Positions 13,701 through 24,639 of a DNA stretch of 64,000 nucleotides are shown piece by piece (position 1 is the stretch's first letter; every line of letters begins with the position of its first letter). The position numbers were made by a program, and so were the translations under genes. Where the stretch lies: the NCBI GenBank assembly GCA_948567375.1, contig OX419755.1, forward strand, positions 12,467,001-12,531,000, written 5' to 3'. The notes under the pieces were generated by a model, which had not been told where the DNA came from, ran no database searches, and worked only from the letters and a program-made list of their open reading frames with translations. This stretch comes from Lunularia cruciata. Lineage: Eukaryota; Streptophyta; Marchantiopsida; Lunulariales; Lunulariaceae.

Positions 13701-14966
13701 CGAATTAAACGCAACAAAAACACTCGAATCTGATTCTGTGAACGAAGTCTTCAGATCACAATTGCTTCCAACTGAAGACTTCCTCGGAAAGTCCAAGTTG
13801 GACCCATTTGCCTCAATTGAGGGGTTGATCGGCCACCTGGGTAATTGAAATCCACGCTTCATTAAGAATCCTACATACTTCCGAATTAATGCCCCAGGTT
13901 TGAGTTTATAGTTTTACTAGCTTTGGGTTGAGAACCCAGTACTTGACCAAAAGCTGATTGAGCACAACCTTCCCCGAAATTGGACAACAGTTCCAAAAAC
14001 TCGGAAGGTATATGTCAACACTAAACTTTCAGGCACGAAACCTTTTCATCACATATAATTCCCGTGATCCCTTTGCTTTCTTAGGATGGATAGCAAGGCC
14101 TTCACGACGTCGGTGCCACTATAGTCCTCAAATACTACGTGCTTAACTGAAAGTTTCAGATGACACAGGACAAAAGTGATTTCTCTGGCTTGAAACTTTC
14201 TTATTTGCATACATACGTGTTATAGTAATCCCCCGATTCACATTTCGCTCATGCCGAATCGTGTGTTCATTCGAAATATTGGAGATATCACTGTGGATAA
14301 CAGTACCTATCGAATTGCAGTCGAATCCCGTACAGCGAAGTATAAGGGATTCGAAGAATCTGCATCTGCTCTAAGTACGTGCGAAAAACTTTTTCTAGTA
14401 TTGACATGGTAAAAGATCTTTCGTTTCGTTTTGAAGGCTAATCGAGATGCTCCAGAGGTGTGTTAAACAAACAGGACAAATCCTGATGATCTTCAAGATC
14501 AGCAATCTCTACTGTCATTGACAGCCCTAGAATTAACCTTGTAAATACCATGCTTGGAGATACGCTGAAATTTGCTTGGGGAAGCTAATGAGGATCAATG
14601 AATCGAAGACACAAGATTACTTACCAGCTCAAAAAGTTGCATTCCTCTTCGAGTGAGTAAAATAGCCTGTTGAGACGGGCGCTCATTTCCTCCGATTGTT
14701 GCCACCGCCAATGCACCAGCTGCAGCAACTGCACCAGCAATTAACGCAGCTGTTCCAATGGATACCCCAACTGCGACAGTTCGTCGTCTGCTTACCATAG
14801 CTACTGTCAAGGACTTTCTACTACCACTCCAATTCACCGCATGAAGAGCTCCGGAGACTCTGATCTTCGAATCCATAGCTTTACCACCTCCATACTTGCG
14901 GTGACATTGCAACTGGGCAGGGACGTCTAGAGAAACACAGTACCCTGTTGCTGCTGTAACCGCCAT
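10716..14966 (-). CDS. Plastid-targeted TPR-like protein, 9 exons, 307 aa
   Basis: Exons in transcript order: 14966-14625, 13230-13164, 12987-12948, 12682-12619, 12087-12019, 11733-11662, 11461-11381, 11090-11029, 10842-10716. Every intron is GT-AG and every junction keeps phase, which strongly supports the model; the stop is TGA at 10718-10716. Residues 1 to about 60 are basic and hydroxylated, like a plastid transit peptide. Residues about 65-93 form a Gly/Ala-rich hydrophobic segment, possibly one membrane span. TPR-like helices follow: KFDEAMQLDPRQRP (about 123-136), YLWQRGLSLYYLDRFEDG (about 137-154), FRDDVAVNPNDTEE and CEAKLYGVEEARRRYL. The pattern matches an uncharacterised family of angiosperm plastid TPR proteins, recognised from memory without a search. 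TPRs bind proteins, so a scaffold or assembly role is plausible, but the partner is unknown. The C-terminal 40 residues are the least conserved-looking part. Confidence 0.88.
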
Positions 14967-15620
14967 GGCTACTGCTTCCTCACTTCTACTTGTTTCTTCC
15001 TCTTCTCGTTGTCTACTTGCACAGATTCGAGTTGCGTTTCGATAGAAATATATACCTCTGCTTTCTGTGGGTCCTACCTTACATTGCTACAGCCACATAA
15101 TTCTCGAGGAAGAATTCGCCACCATGGCGCCCCCAGTAACGGGACCTCCGATCCATTCACCGTATTGGTTTGGGGAGATATGGTTCATTAAAGTCTGGCT
15201 TTCGAGTCTGCAGTAGCATGAAAAAGGAGCTGGAATTATGAGGGACTCTAGAGAGGCAACCGGGTGGTAGTTTTGTCCATGTCTAATCTTCAGAGTACAG
15301 GGAGTGTAGTCTGAGCCCTAAACTGTACCCTAACTGCAGCTCCAAGCCCTGTGTTGATTCATCTCTGGACCTGCCATTTGTCTGGAGTTATTTTATCCTA
15401 TCTCAAGTGCCTCGGGTTCTATGGCGTCCTTGCTCTCTGAATCTTTCTCCGCAGCTGTTGGGTTTACTGTAGTAGGAACTTCTCGTGCTCTTTTCGAGCT
15501 GTAGTTTCCGAAGACAGCTCTGATATCCGCTTCCAGCTCTATAATTTCAAATTATTCTACTCCTCTGAGCAGGGATTCTGCTGACAGTTTTGTCGAAAAG
15601 CGGACTGCGGGACGATAGAG
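14967..15620. promoter_or_regulatory. Divergent intergenic region between the TPR and SET genes
   Basis: The two start codons face away from each other 654 bp apart, so both promoters and both 5' untranslated regions must lie here. The leader of the minus-strand TPR gene is purine-rich just before its ATG (context GCCATGGCG). The SET gene starts in the context GAGATGGCG. No TATA box is obvious. The short open frames here (for example 15009-15191 and 15547-15771) overlap on opposite strands and look incidental. Confidence 0.5.
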
Positions 15621-17177
15621 ATGGCGTCGGTGCATGGGAGCTCACTGCTCCTGTGCGGGAATGGCATAGGAGTGCCTGGAAGATTGTCGAAAGACTTGAC
15701 GGTGTTCCATGGGAGCTCGTTGCTTCTATGCAGGCGTGCCAAAGGAGCAACTGGTCAATTGTCGAGCTCAAGGCGACGTCTAACGGTGAGAGCTCGTAAT
15801 GCTTCCACCTCTAGTGTCAAAGTCACGAATAATGATCTTACTGGCGTGGAGTTGCTAGTTAGTGGCGCAGGTTTGGTCTTAGAGAATCTGTCTGTCAGGC
15901 CTGAACGGGTGCAATCAAGAATTGGATTAGTTGCTGCGAAGGAGTTGAGGCGCGGAGAAGAGTTATTTGCAATTCCAAAGAAGAGCTGGATCACAGTTGC
16001 AGTGGTGAAAGAATCTGCCATTGGGAAAGCAGTAGAAGGGCAAAGACCATGGGTTTGTCTCGCTCTGTTTCTGCTCTGGGAACGCCGTAACCAAAATTCA
16101 GAGTGGAGACCTTATCTCGAATTGCTACCATCAGAACTGAATTCCACTCTCTTCTGGTCTGACGAGGAGTTAATGGAGTTGCAAGGGACTCAACTGCTTG
16201 GTTCCACTTTGTCCTTTAGAGAATTCGTTGAAACTGAGTTTGAAAGAGTGAACAGCGAAGTGTTGGTGCCCAATTCCGGAATTTTTGACCCTAAATTATT
16301 TACCTTAGAAGCTTTCACGTGGGCATTTGGGGTTTTACGTTCTCGTACATTCCCACCACTTACAGGGGAAGAACTCGCTTTGGTCCCATTTGCAGACCTT
16401 TTGAACCATGGGACAATGGCCGATGATGGTAAACCAAGTTGGGAATTGAGGAGAGGAACAGGATTTTTTGGTTCTCAGGATGCCTTAGTAGTGAAAGCTC
16501 AAAAGAGTTACGAAGCAGGACAAGAGGTTCTAATGGATTATGGCTCAGACAAGGGCAATGGACAGTTAGCTTTGGAGTACGGATTTGTCGAATCCACTGA
16601 CATTACAACTGCTTTTCTTGGAAGCCGAACGAGGGACTGTTTCACATTAACGTTGGAGATTCCCGAAACTGATCGATTCTTTGATGACAAAGCTGATGTT
16701 GCTGAACTGAATAAACATGGAGCTTCTGTCTCTTTTGATCTCGGTGTTGGTCAAGGTCCACCTGAAGACATGCTCACATATCTTAGGCTCATGGTCCTCG
16801 ACGGCCCTGATGCATTCCTTCTCGAGGCTTTGTTTAGGGAAGCAGCTTGGGGTCATATTTCGCTCCCAGTTAGCAAGGAGAATGAGGAAGGAATCTGCAC
16901 AGCCATGCTGGATGGTTGTCGTTCGGCATTGGAGGGTTATACAACTAGCGTAGACGAGGATGTAAGATTGCTGGAGAACGGTATAGACGATCCTCGCTTA
17001 GAAATTGCAGTAGTTGTTAGGCTGGGCGAGAAGCGTGTTCTCCAGGAGTTGCAAGGATGGTTCGAGGCACATTTGGCCAGGCTTGACCAACTAGAATACT
17101 ATGCAGAGAGGAGGCTAAGAGATTTGGGTCTCCTAGATGACAAAGGATTCATGACCCCCTGGGTGTTTAACGAGTAA
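15621..17177 (+). CDS. Rubisco LSMT-like SET-domain protein-lysine methyltransferase
   Basis: A single open exon of 518 codons, close to the usual length of plant Rubisco large-subunit methyltransferase homologs. These transfer methyl groups from S-adenosylmethionine to lysines of plastid proteins; in many species the substrate is fructose-bisphosphate aldolase rather than Rubisco. The N-terminus (residues 1 to about 60) is Ser/Arg-rich and ends in RRRLTVRARN, a typical transit peptide. The split SET domain runs from about residue 80 to 325. Its signs are RRGEELFAIPKKSW, WRPYLELLP, FTWAFGVLRSR, the cofactor-site LVPFADLLNHG (about 254-264) and VLMDYG (about 302-307) with the catalytic-region Tyr. 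The LSMT substrate-binding domain follows, including DAFLLEALFRE and LDQLEYYAERRLRDLGLL. The start was chosen because it is the first ATG, has good context, and opens the transit peptide. It lacks introns, unlike angiosperm relatives. The transit peptide contains an internal duplication. Confidence 0.9.
   Translation: MASVHGSSLLLCGNGIGVPGRLSKDLTVFHGSSLLLCRRAKGATGQLSSSRRRLTVRARNASTSSVKVTNNDLTGVELLVSGAGLVLENLSVRPERVQSRIGLVAAKELRRGEELFAIPKKSWITVAVVKESAIGKAVEGQRPWVCLALFLLWERRNQNSEWRPYLELLPSELNSTLFWSDEELMELQGTQLLGSTLSFREFVETEFERVNSEVLVPNSGIFDPKLFTLEAFTWAFGVLRSRTFPPLTGEELALVPFADLLNHGTMADDGKPSWELRRGTGFFGSQDALVVKAQKSYEAGQEVLMDYGSDKGNGQLALEYGFVESTDITTAFLGSRTRDCFTLTLEIPETDRFFDDKADVAELNKHGASVSFDLGVGQGPPEDMLTYLRLMVLDGPDAFLLEALFREAAWGHISLPVSKENEEGICTAMLDGCRSALEGYTTSVDEDVRLLENGIDDPRLEIAVVVRLGEKRVLQELQGWFEAHLARLDQLEYYAERRLRDLGLLDDKGFMTPWVFNE
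15633..15790 (+). repeat. Internal duplication within the transit-peptide coding segment
   Basis: Residues 5-28 and 30-56 of the SET-domain protein are recognisably the same unit. Both start HGSSLLLC, and both end in a basic stretch followed by LTV. At DNA level CATGGGAGCTC occurs at about 15634 and 15709, giving a 75-bp offset in frame; the second unit carries about three extra codons. Confidence 0.75.
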
Positions 17178-17404
17178 GTTTGCCTGCTCATGGAAAAGTT
17201 TATTTCCGTGCACTGATGCAGCTTGCCTGATTATAGTTCAGGTGGTTTCGGACAAGATGCGACATCTACGTGGAAATAACTTCACGAAAGATTGAGGCGC
17301 CAATGAGCCCTCACATATAACCGAAGATTAAAGCAGTCGATTGCGAGTATTTTCAACTCAAGATTTCTTCTTTTCTACAAATTGTGTAGTGTACTATAGA
17401 GCCT

Positions 17405-17410
17405 AATAAA
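17405..17410 (+). terminator. Candidate polyadenylation signal of the SET gene
   Basis: An AATAAA hexamer lies 228 bp after the stop codon of the SET-domain gene, within AT-rich sequence. Plant signals are loose, so this is only the best match by eye. Confidence 0.4.
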
Positions 17411-18020
17411 GTACTCATGAGCTTGAAAACGAAAATTCGGTACGAGGAGTACGGGTAGTCGCACTTCACAGGGCACTTCGTGCAGGCTTAATATGAAGTC
17501 CGACTGGTTCCTCCTAGCGTTAGTGTTTTGGGACTGATGCGCTCATAGAGCATATTGTGTTACACATACCATCTAGTCCAGTCACACTTCGCTCCTACCC
17601 ATCTACCACCCATTAACACTATGTTCCCTACTTGCTGGATGTGTTATCTTTGCTGTGTAATGCATCCTCTGGTTTCTCGCATCGCTTTGCTCGCGAAACC
17701 ACGCTTCCTTCATTAAAAGTTGCATTTAGATTTGAATGGCATATGATGTTCATGAAATGCATCAATCTTTGCTCTGCTTTACATCGATTTGACTCGGGTG
17801 TTCTTTAGGCATATCCTACTATCCTAAAACTTACTTGTATTTACTAGCTTAGGTTGTCATATGTTCGGTTTGTATCTGTTCTTCGATATATTTACTTGCT
17901 TAGATCTGCATGTGGTCGGTTTGCATCTGTTGGGTTCTAAGCGGTGCGGATCTCCCGATCTGCGAACGGTTTATGCTCCAATTACTCATTTAGAGTCTAA
18001 TCAAAGAGTGGCGGGGGAAT

Positions 18021-18067
18021 AAAGAAGGGAAGGGAAGGGAAGGGAAGTGAAGTGAAGTGAAGTGATG
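18021..18067 (+). repeat. Pentanucleotide microsatellite, GAAGG units changing to GAAGT units
   Basis: Four GAAGG-type units are followed directly by about four GAAGT-type units. The block switch shows that a point change in one unit was spread by slippage. Confidence 0.85.
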
Positions 18068-18599
18068 TGTTCTCTGTTCCTTTGCTGCCCATGTTATTGT
18101 GGAATTTATGTAGTCCTAAAACTGTTCGCTTGCTTCTATTAGGTTTCTTTTCGAATTCAATAATGTATCCAGATATTTATTGATCTACAGAACTTGTGTT
18201 TAGTTCTTTTGCTACTCAAGTTGTTATGCAGACCTATTTTCACCAGAGCATCATGTTCGGATCCGTCTAGTTTGGTTTCAACTTGATTATTGCTCTACAC
18301 TCCTATTTACAAGACCTTCAGTTTCTGCAAGTTCGGAACTTCCTTGTCGCCACCTCCATAAACCGGGCATTGACCTTCCATTGAAGTTGCTATTTGTTCT
18401 CGAAGTAAGCTTTGAACTTAAGACGGGGAATATTTTCGGTGCCCGCTCCAAGACTCTGTCTCACATTCGATCTTTCAAAGGCGGATATATGCATGGAACC
18501 CACTAGACTTATCAATCAATCAATGGGGGGATTTTCTCACCATCTTCAATGAAGGTTTGTTGTAAAAATAGGTGAGCTCTTCCATCAGCATGAGACATG

Positions 18600-19332
18600 C
18601 ACAAAAGCAAAATTTGGTTATCAGGCACATATATATCGTATACAATATACGTCCTTATCAACACTATAGAATATAGAATATCAACACTATAGAATATAGA
18701 AGTACAATTCACACATAAATTATATATGAATTGTAAAGTGTAATAATGATGATGATATCTTGATGATGATATCTTGCTCGAAGGTCCAAAATACTATAGA
18801 TCTTTGCATGCCCAATCGTATCAAAGATATCTATCGATGTAAGCATGGCATACCGATCAACCTTAGTTTATCGGTTGATAGTATAATAATCTTCACACAT
18901 CTGCTTATCTGTGTAGTTGCTATGCTTATCTATGTAGTTGCTATGCATATCCTTCTTGGCTGAGATCATTGTTGTTGATGCATACTTTCCATGTGAAATT
19001 TCCACCAAACCAATTTCAAAAAGGTCACTACTCCGGCTCTAAATCAATATCCACTCCATATCATTATATCGATAAGGACATCGGAAAATTGGTGTATCAC
19101 TAGTCAACTCAATCTGTACACCAAGTCCCTTCAAATCACCCAAATCCTTCATATTGAAAGTAAAACAACTCGTGTAGCTCTTCAAGAACCTCCAATCCCT
19201 CCATCTTTCTTCTCCTATAAGCTTGGGTCCAAGATCTGGCTCCCAAGTATCCTTTGTAATTGTAGGAGTGGAAGATGTGCTTATTGGCTACTACAATGGT
19301 CCTTTGGAAGCAATAGTGTCATGCCCTAGTGC
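18600..19332 (-). mobile_element. Internal fragment of the same retroelement with its own LTR start
   Basis: 19332-18750 is a diverged duplicate of 22735-22215 in copy A, covering the region just before RT and the RT N-terminus (residues corresponding to RYAMPTPKEIFDAIGHAK). It follows a 120-bp LTR stump directly. At about 18742 the fragment is followed by another LTR-like start (ACACTTTA, then TGTGAATTGTACTTCTATA). Within that stump the segment ACACTATAGAATATAGAATATCA is duplicated in tandem (about 18660-18701). This looks like a deletion derivative joined to copy A by recombination at LTRs. Confidence 0.7.
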
Positions 19333-19452
19333 AAATGATGTGACAATTGTCGTGCATATATACATCGCTACACAACATACATTGCTATCAACATCATACA
19401 CTATAGAAGCACAACTCACAGATAAGTCATACATGAACTCTAAAGTGTCACA
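19333..19452 (-). repeat. Truncated 3' LTR of copy A
   Basis: On the minus strand it starts TGTGACACTTTAGAG, preceded by a purine-rich AGGGGGATGAT (polypurine tract). It matches the start of the copy B 3' LTR at 40013 and stops after about 120 bp, where retroelement internal sequence begins. Confidence 0.75.
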
Positions 19453-19621
19453 ATCATCCCCCTAGTTGGCGGTTAGGTCCCTCTAACTCCAAATAGCCAT
19501 CTACTCCAAGTATATGGTATACCCTATGAGGGGCAAAGATCAAGAGGCCGGGTGCTATGGAACCCCATTATTAGTCGCCTGTCTACAATCTATACCATAT
19601 AAAGGATGAACTAGCTACAAG

Positions 19622-19909
19622 TCAAATACATCTAGGAAATAACCATTGTCCTTGAGGAACCATCGTGAGAAGAGGAGTCATACATGCCATATGCCATCCT
19701 CTCGAACAACTATCACACACTAATATAGTGGTAGCTCCACTAGAAGAGCTGCATAACATACACCTCAAGCTTGCCCGTACAAGTGCCAAGCTTGGGTCCA
19801 TAGAACCATCAATGTTTGGGAGGTAGCATGGCACAATTGCATACATGATCCTTCCAAACAACACCATCACGTCCTTCCAACACAAGGACTCTAGATGGCA
19901 AAATCTCAC
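19622..19909 (-). pseudogene. PHD finger closing the copy A polyprotein
   Basis: The open frame carries a C4HC3 PHD zinc finger: CMLC, then an 11-residue loop, CDSC, SRGWH, MAC, a 14-residue loop, and a final pair where the first Cys is Phe (FPRC). Copy B has that Cys but has lost two others. PHD fingers usually read the histone H3 tail, often methylated or unmodified Lys4. In front of it lies the link from the integrase GPY/F-like region. The position is the one chromodomains occupy in chromoviruses, so a targeting role is the natural inference. Confidence 0.85.
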
Positions 19910-20379
19910 GCACTCTCAAGATAGAGTGGCCTGTCGAAACATCAAGGTTGACGGTGTTGTCTATTGTAGATATATATAGTCACTTGGATGAAATTGATGG
20001 ATTGAGGGTCTATAACCTCCTCCTCCTCAAATAGTAGCATAAAATAAGGTATCACTATGTTGAGCAATCACCAAGTTCTCAAAGGCCATCAGTATCACTC
20101 TCTAAAGATCTTTGCCCATTGAGAACATGCGCTCATCCATACATCTGGATCATCCAAGTCCAAGACTACAGTAGCATCTCGACAAATGTTTGTAAGTAAA
20201 TTTGGATCTTGTCCATAGAGTAGAAAGTAAGAGAGAAGGATGCTAAGGAGGCATGCTGGCTAAACCAATAGCCCATGGCCAACCAAGGTAGTTGGAGATT
20301 CCAATCTCCCAAGTGGCCTCTCTGCAAACCATACTTTCGTAATCCTCTCTTTACTATTTAAACCACTCTCTCTGCTAAG

Positions 20380-20960
20380 CCATCTGCCTTAGAGTGATCT
20401 CAGGAGGTAGTACAATGATCAATCAAAGCCTTGTCATACAAGACTTAAAACTCCCCCAAGAACTTTATACCCTGATCAGTCAAAACCTCAGCTGGTGCAC
20501 TAAAATGATTGAGAACTCAATCCAAGAATGAGTAAGCCGTCCCTTCTTATGGCCACTGCCACCAACTCAATCCACTTGGAGAAGTGCTACACCATCACCA
20601 AAATATACCAATGATGTCTCATAATCAACGGTAAAGATCCAAAAAGTCCAAAATCCAACGGTAATCAATCTCATGATAGGTAATGGGTGCAATTGTGGCA
20701 TATGAGCATTAAATGATGCTCTAACTCGGTCACAAACAACACATCTAGCAACAAACTATTGTACATTGGTCTGCATATTGTGCTACCAAATAATGACTCT
20801 AGAGTAAGCTATATATACACTTTACTCCAAAATGTCCTAGCTCCTCATGAGCATGACAAACCAAGTGTAGTCTTTGAGATGGAAGTGGTACTACTCTCAC
20901 TCTACCATCCTCCCATACACACAAAATGTGTTTGCCCTCAAAATTGAATTGCTTGGCTTG
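20380..20960 (-). pseudogene. Integrase, copy A (decayed)
   Basis: Several frames together show a retroviral-type integrase: the zinc-binding start HAHEELGHFGV (about 20860), CVVCDRVRASF, and the DDE core with LTDQG, where the Gln that is a stop in copy B is kept. Stops and shifts separate the pieces. In the family this enzyme joins element DNA to the host chromosome. Confidence 0.8.
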
Positions 20961-21289
20961 TTGAAGAACACAATCTCTCTCCTTGGCCCCAAATGTGCCA
21001 CCCACAACACCAGTGCAAAGATAGTCCATCATTAAGACATTATCATGAATGTCTCGCTGGATTGTACCAATATCTTCACTCTCTTGATTTGTGACCTCAA
21101 TAACTCCTCTTGTATGTGTTGAGAGAGATACCACCAAAGTCTTAGAAAATATACACAAAAAGGCAGATACATGGCAACCTGGCACCATCTCCTCATCTGA
21201 GTCACCATGCCAATGTACTCCGGTTTGATCCTGTTGGCTAGGACATGGGTTTCTACTCAACCCATCTACATCATGGTTCACCACTTTAG

Positions 21290-22410
21290 ATCTATGAATA
21301 ATCGTGAAATCATACTTTTGTAAAATCAGAGCTCATCATGCAAGCTTCCCTAAAAGCTTCTTGGACTCCATCAACTACTCACTGGCTGATGATTAGTGAT
21401 GAGAGTAAAGGGGTTACCAAATAGGTAATATTGGAAATGTGCTACTGCTTAAACTACTACCAAACACTCTCCCTCATATGAACTATACTTTGCCTCCACT
21501 GAATTGTTGGAGCGACTAGCATAGGCCACCACAAACTCCTTCCCCTCATCATCATGTAGGGTGATCACTGCTCCAAGCCCCAATGTACTCCAATCAGTGT
21601 GAACCTAAAATGGTTGTCCTCTGATTGGTCTCCTCAGAATAGGAGCAGAGGTCAACCTCTCCTTGAGCTCTACAAAAGCTTTGTCTTGCTCATCTCCCGA
21701 ACACCACTCTTGTGTAAGCTTGGTCAACTTTGTCAAGGCCTTGGCAATCGCACTAAATCCTCTAACATAGCGGCGATAGAAGTTTGCAAACCCAAGGAAT
21801 ACTCACACTTTGCTCACATCCGTAGGTCAAGGAATACATGCAATGGCCTCCACCTTGGTATACTGAACACCAAGTCCTCTAAGGTAGATAGTGTGACCCA
21901 AATACTCAACCTACTAATGGGAGAACCTACACTTCTCAAGATGTAATTTGAGCCCATGATATCTCAACCTCTCAAACGCCTCTAACAAATTTCTCTCATG
22001 CTCCTCCACAAGAGTGCTATAGACCAAAATGTCATCAATATAGCACAGAGCAAAATCCAATCCAACTAAGATCCTATCCATGACCCTCTAGAACTCAACA
22101 TGGGCATTCTTCAACCCAAATGATAAGAACCTCCACTGATATAACACATCCTTACCATGAGGATCAATAGCACAAAATGTTATCTTGGACTTATCCTCCT
22201 CTTTGATCGGCAACTGATGATATCTTGATCAAGATCCAAAGTATTGAAGCCCTTTGCATGCCCAATTGCATCAAAGATCTCCTTTGGTGTAGGCATGGCA
22301 TACCGATCAGCCCCAATTTGTTGGTTGATAGGACGGTAATCTCCACACATCTGCCTATTTATGTAGTTGCCATGCATATCCTTCTTGGTTGGCATCATTG
22401 TCATTGATGC
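21290..22410 (-). pseudogene. Reverse transcriptase and RNase H, copy A (decayed)
   Basis: RT opens with KKDMHGNY, CGDYRPINQQ and RYAMPTPKEIFDAIGHAKG, and keeps the catalytic YIDDILVYS (Asp codons at 22036-22031). RNase H follows with HTDWS, YEGECL and TNHQP. The Asn in TNHQP (codon 21394-21392) replaces the usual catalytic Asp, and copy B has the same change. The connection domain and a DGLSRNP-like end are recognisable despite stops. Confidence 0.88.
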
Positions 22411-22984
22411 ATACTCTCCATGTCAAATCTCCACCAAACCAGTCTCAAAAAGGTCACTACTCTAGTTATGAATCAATGTCCTTTCCATATCACTATATCA
22501 ATAAGGACATCAAAAAACTGGTGTATTGCTAGTTAGCTCAATCCATATACTAGGTCCTTTTAGAGCACCCAAATCCTTCATACTAAATGTAAAATAACTC
22601 GTGTAGCTCCTCAAGAACCTCCAAACCCTCCGTCTTTCCTCTCCTCCCAAGTATCCTCTATAACTATAGTATGAGTGGAAGATGTGCTTACTGGCTGCTA
22701 TACTAGCCCCTTGGGAGCAATAGTGTCATGCCCCCGTCTACTAGAGGTCCCAACTTCTTTGTGAAAAACTCACTCTTATTTGGTTACAAGCTCTATATGT
22801 CCTCTAGCTGCACCCCAAGTAGACCAAGGGTGCAATCCAAGTAGATAACGCTCACCTGTATGTACTCCAAGTAGACCACTCTCTCTAGTAGCCATTGGTT
22901 GCATCCTAAGAATACCCTGTCCGCTTGCCTCCCAACATGTGCCTGAATTGTCTCAGTAGGCACATGGCTCACAAGTGTCCGAGT

Positions 22985-24010
22985 TGTGATGCCTATCAAG
23001 CGCATCCTATGCTACTTTGCCAAGCCAAGGCTCACAATCCAGGTCAAACAGTTCAGGTCCATAGCTTGACCTAACACCTGATGCCTACATGCCTTTGACA
23101 CTATCGGAGCAACGGTAATACCGGTGCAAAAACCCATTGCTTGCTCTCTCTCATCGGCGTTGGGCTCCTCCAACTGCTATAATTGTGAGTCCCAAACAAG
23201 TCCATGTCCTCCTTCTCAAAAAGCATGAGAGCTTCGGAAACTCATAAGTGTAGGTAAAGCTGCTTTGGTTGTCCAACTAGGCTCACCATTGCCATAAGTG
23301 ACCTATCAGCTACTACTACCGTCTAAGACTAATGCCCAACATCCAAGATGTCATCAACAAGGATGTGGTCTAGTCATTGAATCCCATCATAGGCACATTG
23401 TAGAACCTCTCTAGGTAAGAGGTTCATCCACTAAAGACAAAGACAATGAGCCCGTGATCCCACTTTGGCTGCATCTAACAATACAATAGGTCCCATCCAA
23501 GAATGGATCTGATGTGTACTTGCCACCACTTTGGTGCAAGAATCACCCATCAAAGGAATATTCTCCAAAAGGTAAGCTAGAAAAATGGACTGATGGACCT
23601 AGATATGTTGAAGTACATGTAACATCTCCCAAAACACTCCAAAATGGGTATCGTGAAGACCCAAAACTCATCCAATGCGTGTTTGTCCCTAACATGGCCA
23701 TCCAGCAATCACCAAGTGAATAGGCCCATGTCTCTCCAGATCATGTGCTCCCAATAAGGAAATGTTTGCTAGTAGGGCTTTTAGGTAACCCTTGGCTGCT
23801 GATATTGGTAATAACTCAGGATACCGATAGGCCAAGTGTGCCACATGATGTAGAGAGACTTGCCTATCAATCTCATCTCTCTCCACATACAAGTACCTCT
23901 ATACTTGTATACCCGCCTATAATACTATAGCTAGTCTGGTGCTATTCCCACTGAACAACTCCAATAGACATACTCCCTCTACTAGATACTACCAAGCAAT
24001 GAATATCGTA
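22985..24010 (-). pseudogene. C5 cytosine DNA methyltransferase domain, copy A (decayed)
   Basis: Lying between protease and RT, this segment carries C5-MTase motifs in order: a degraded motif I (LLELF), motif II-like YVERDEI, then motif IV HLVIAGWPC with the catalytic Cys codon at 23694-23692. Motif VI-like LLENIPLMGD, motif VIII-like KVGSRAH, a DRS..AMV stretch, and motif X-like LGQAMDLNCLTW follow. The longest open piece is 23892-23689 (67 codons), ending right at the catalytic Cys because the next codon is a stop (copy B has Gln there). A stop at 23901-23899, just before YLYVERDE, is shared with copy B. The enzyme class methylates carbon 5 of cytosine in DNA; this copy cannot be active. 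Confidence 0.88.
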
Positions 24011-24639
24011 TCCAAAGGTGTCAAGGTAATTGACTCTAGAGGCTCATCCTCACACTCATTTCTTGGTGGTACAAAGGCTCCACTCTAAGCCTGCTGCACC
24101 AACCGATCTGCATGTTGCTGCAATGCATCCTCCAAACTCCATAATGGAACATCCAAGGTGGATAGAACAATCCCACTTGTACTCCAAATTTGAGTGATCT
24201 CCTCAGGTACTGGAGTATCCTATGCATGGGCGTTCCCTTCCAATAAGTCACTAAGCCAAGTAAAAACACCACTAAAAGCTGAAGTTGATGCTACCATGGT
24301 CCCAGACTATAGTGAGCCAAGACTGCCACTACTAAAACATACTGGTAGGCAACACATTGTCCCTCACTTGACTACCAACCTGGTCTATAGGAGATTGTCT
24401 ACTCCCAATAGTTGATATTGAAACCCATAGAGTATAGCACTCCTCCACCAACTAGCACATCATATGACTCAATTGTTGTCGCAATAGCCTAAGCTCTCAC
24501 CACCAAGCTATCTGTCGGATGACTAGGCTGAACCAGGACAACAAACTCCTTACGTGTGAGGTACTGTGTCAAACCACCACCTAGAGATGTCTAGATATAA
24601 AATGGATACCTTTCCACGTCGGGTTCCGTAACCCTAGAT

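Larger units (their letters stand above)
17178..18599. other. SET gene 3' flank and repeat-bearing intergenic DNA
   Basis: No coding region was recognised. The stretch holds a tandem doublet of about 54 bp (17833-17880 and 17887-17934; both run TTTACT(A/T)GCTTAG to GGTTTG(T/C)ATCTGTT) and a pentanucleotide microsatellite. The retrotransposon block begins at about 18.6 kb. Confidence 0.5.

Noticed and set aside
15547-16021. Minus-strand ORFs over the start of the SET gene
   Set aside because: They are antisense to a clearly coding frame and have no domain.
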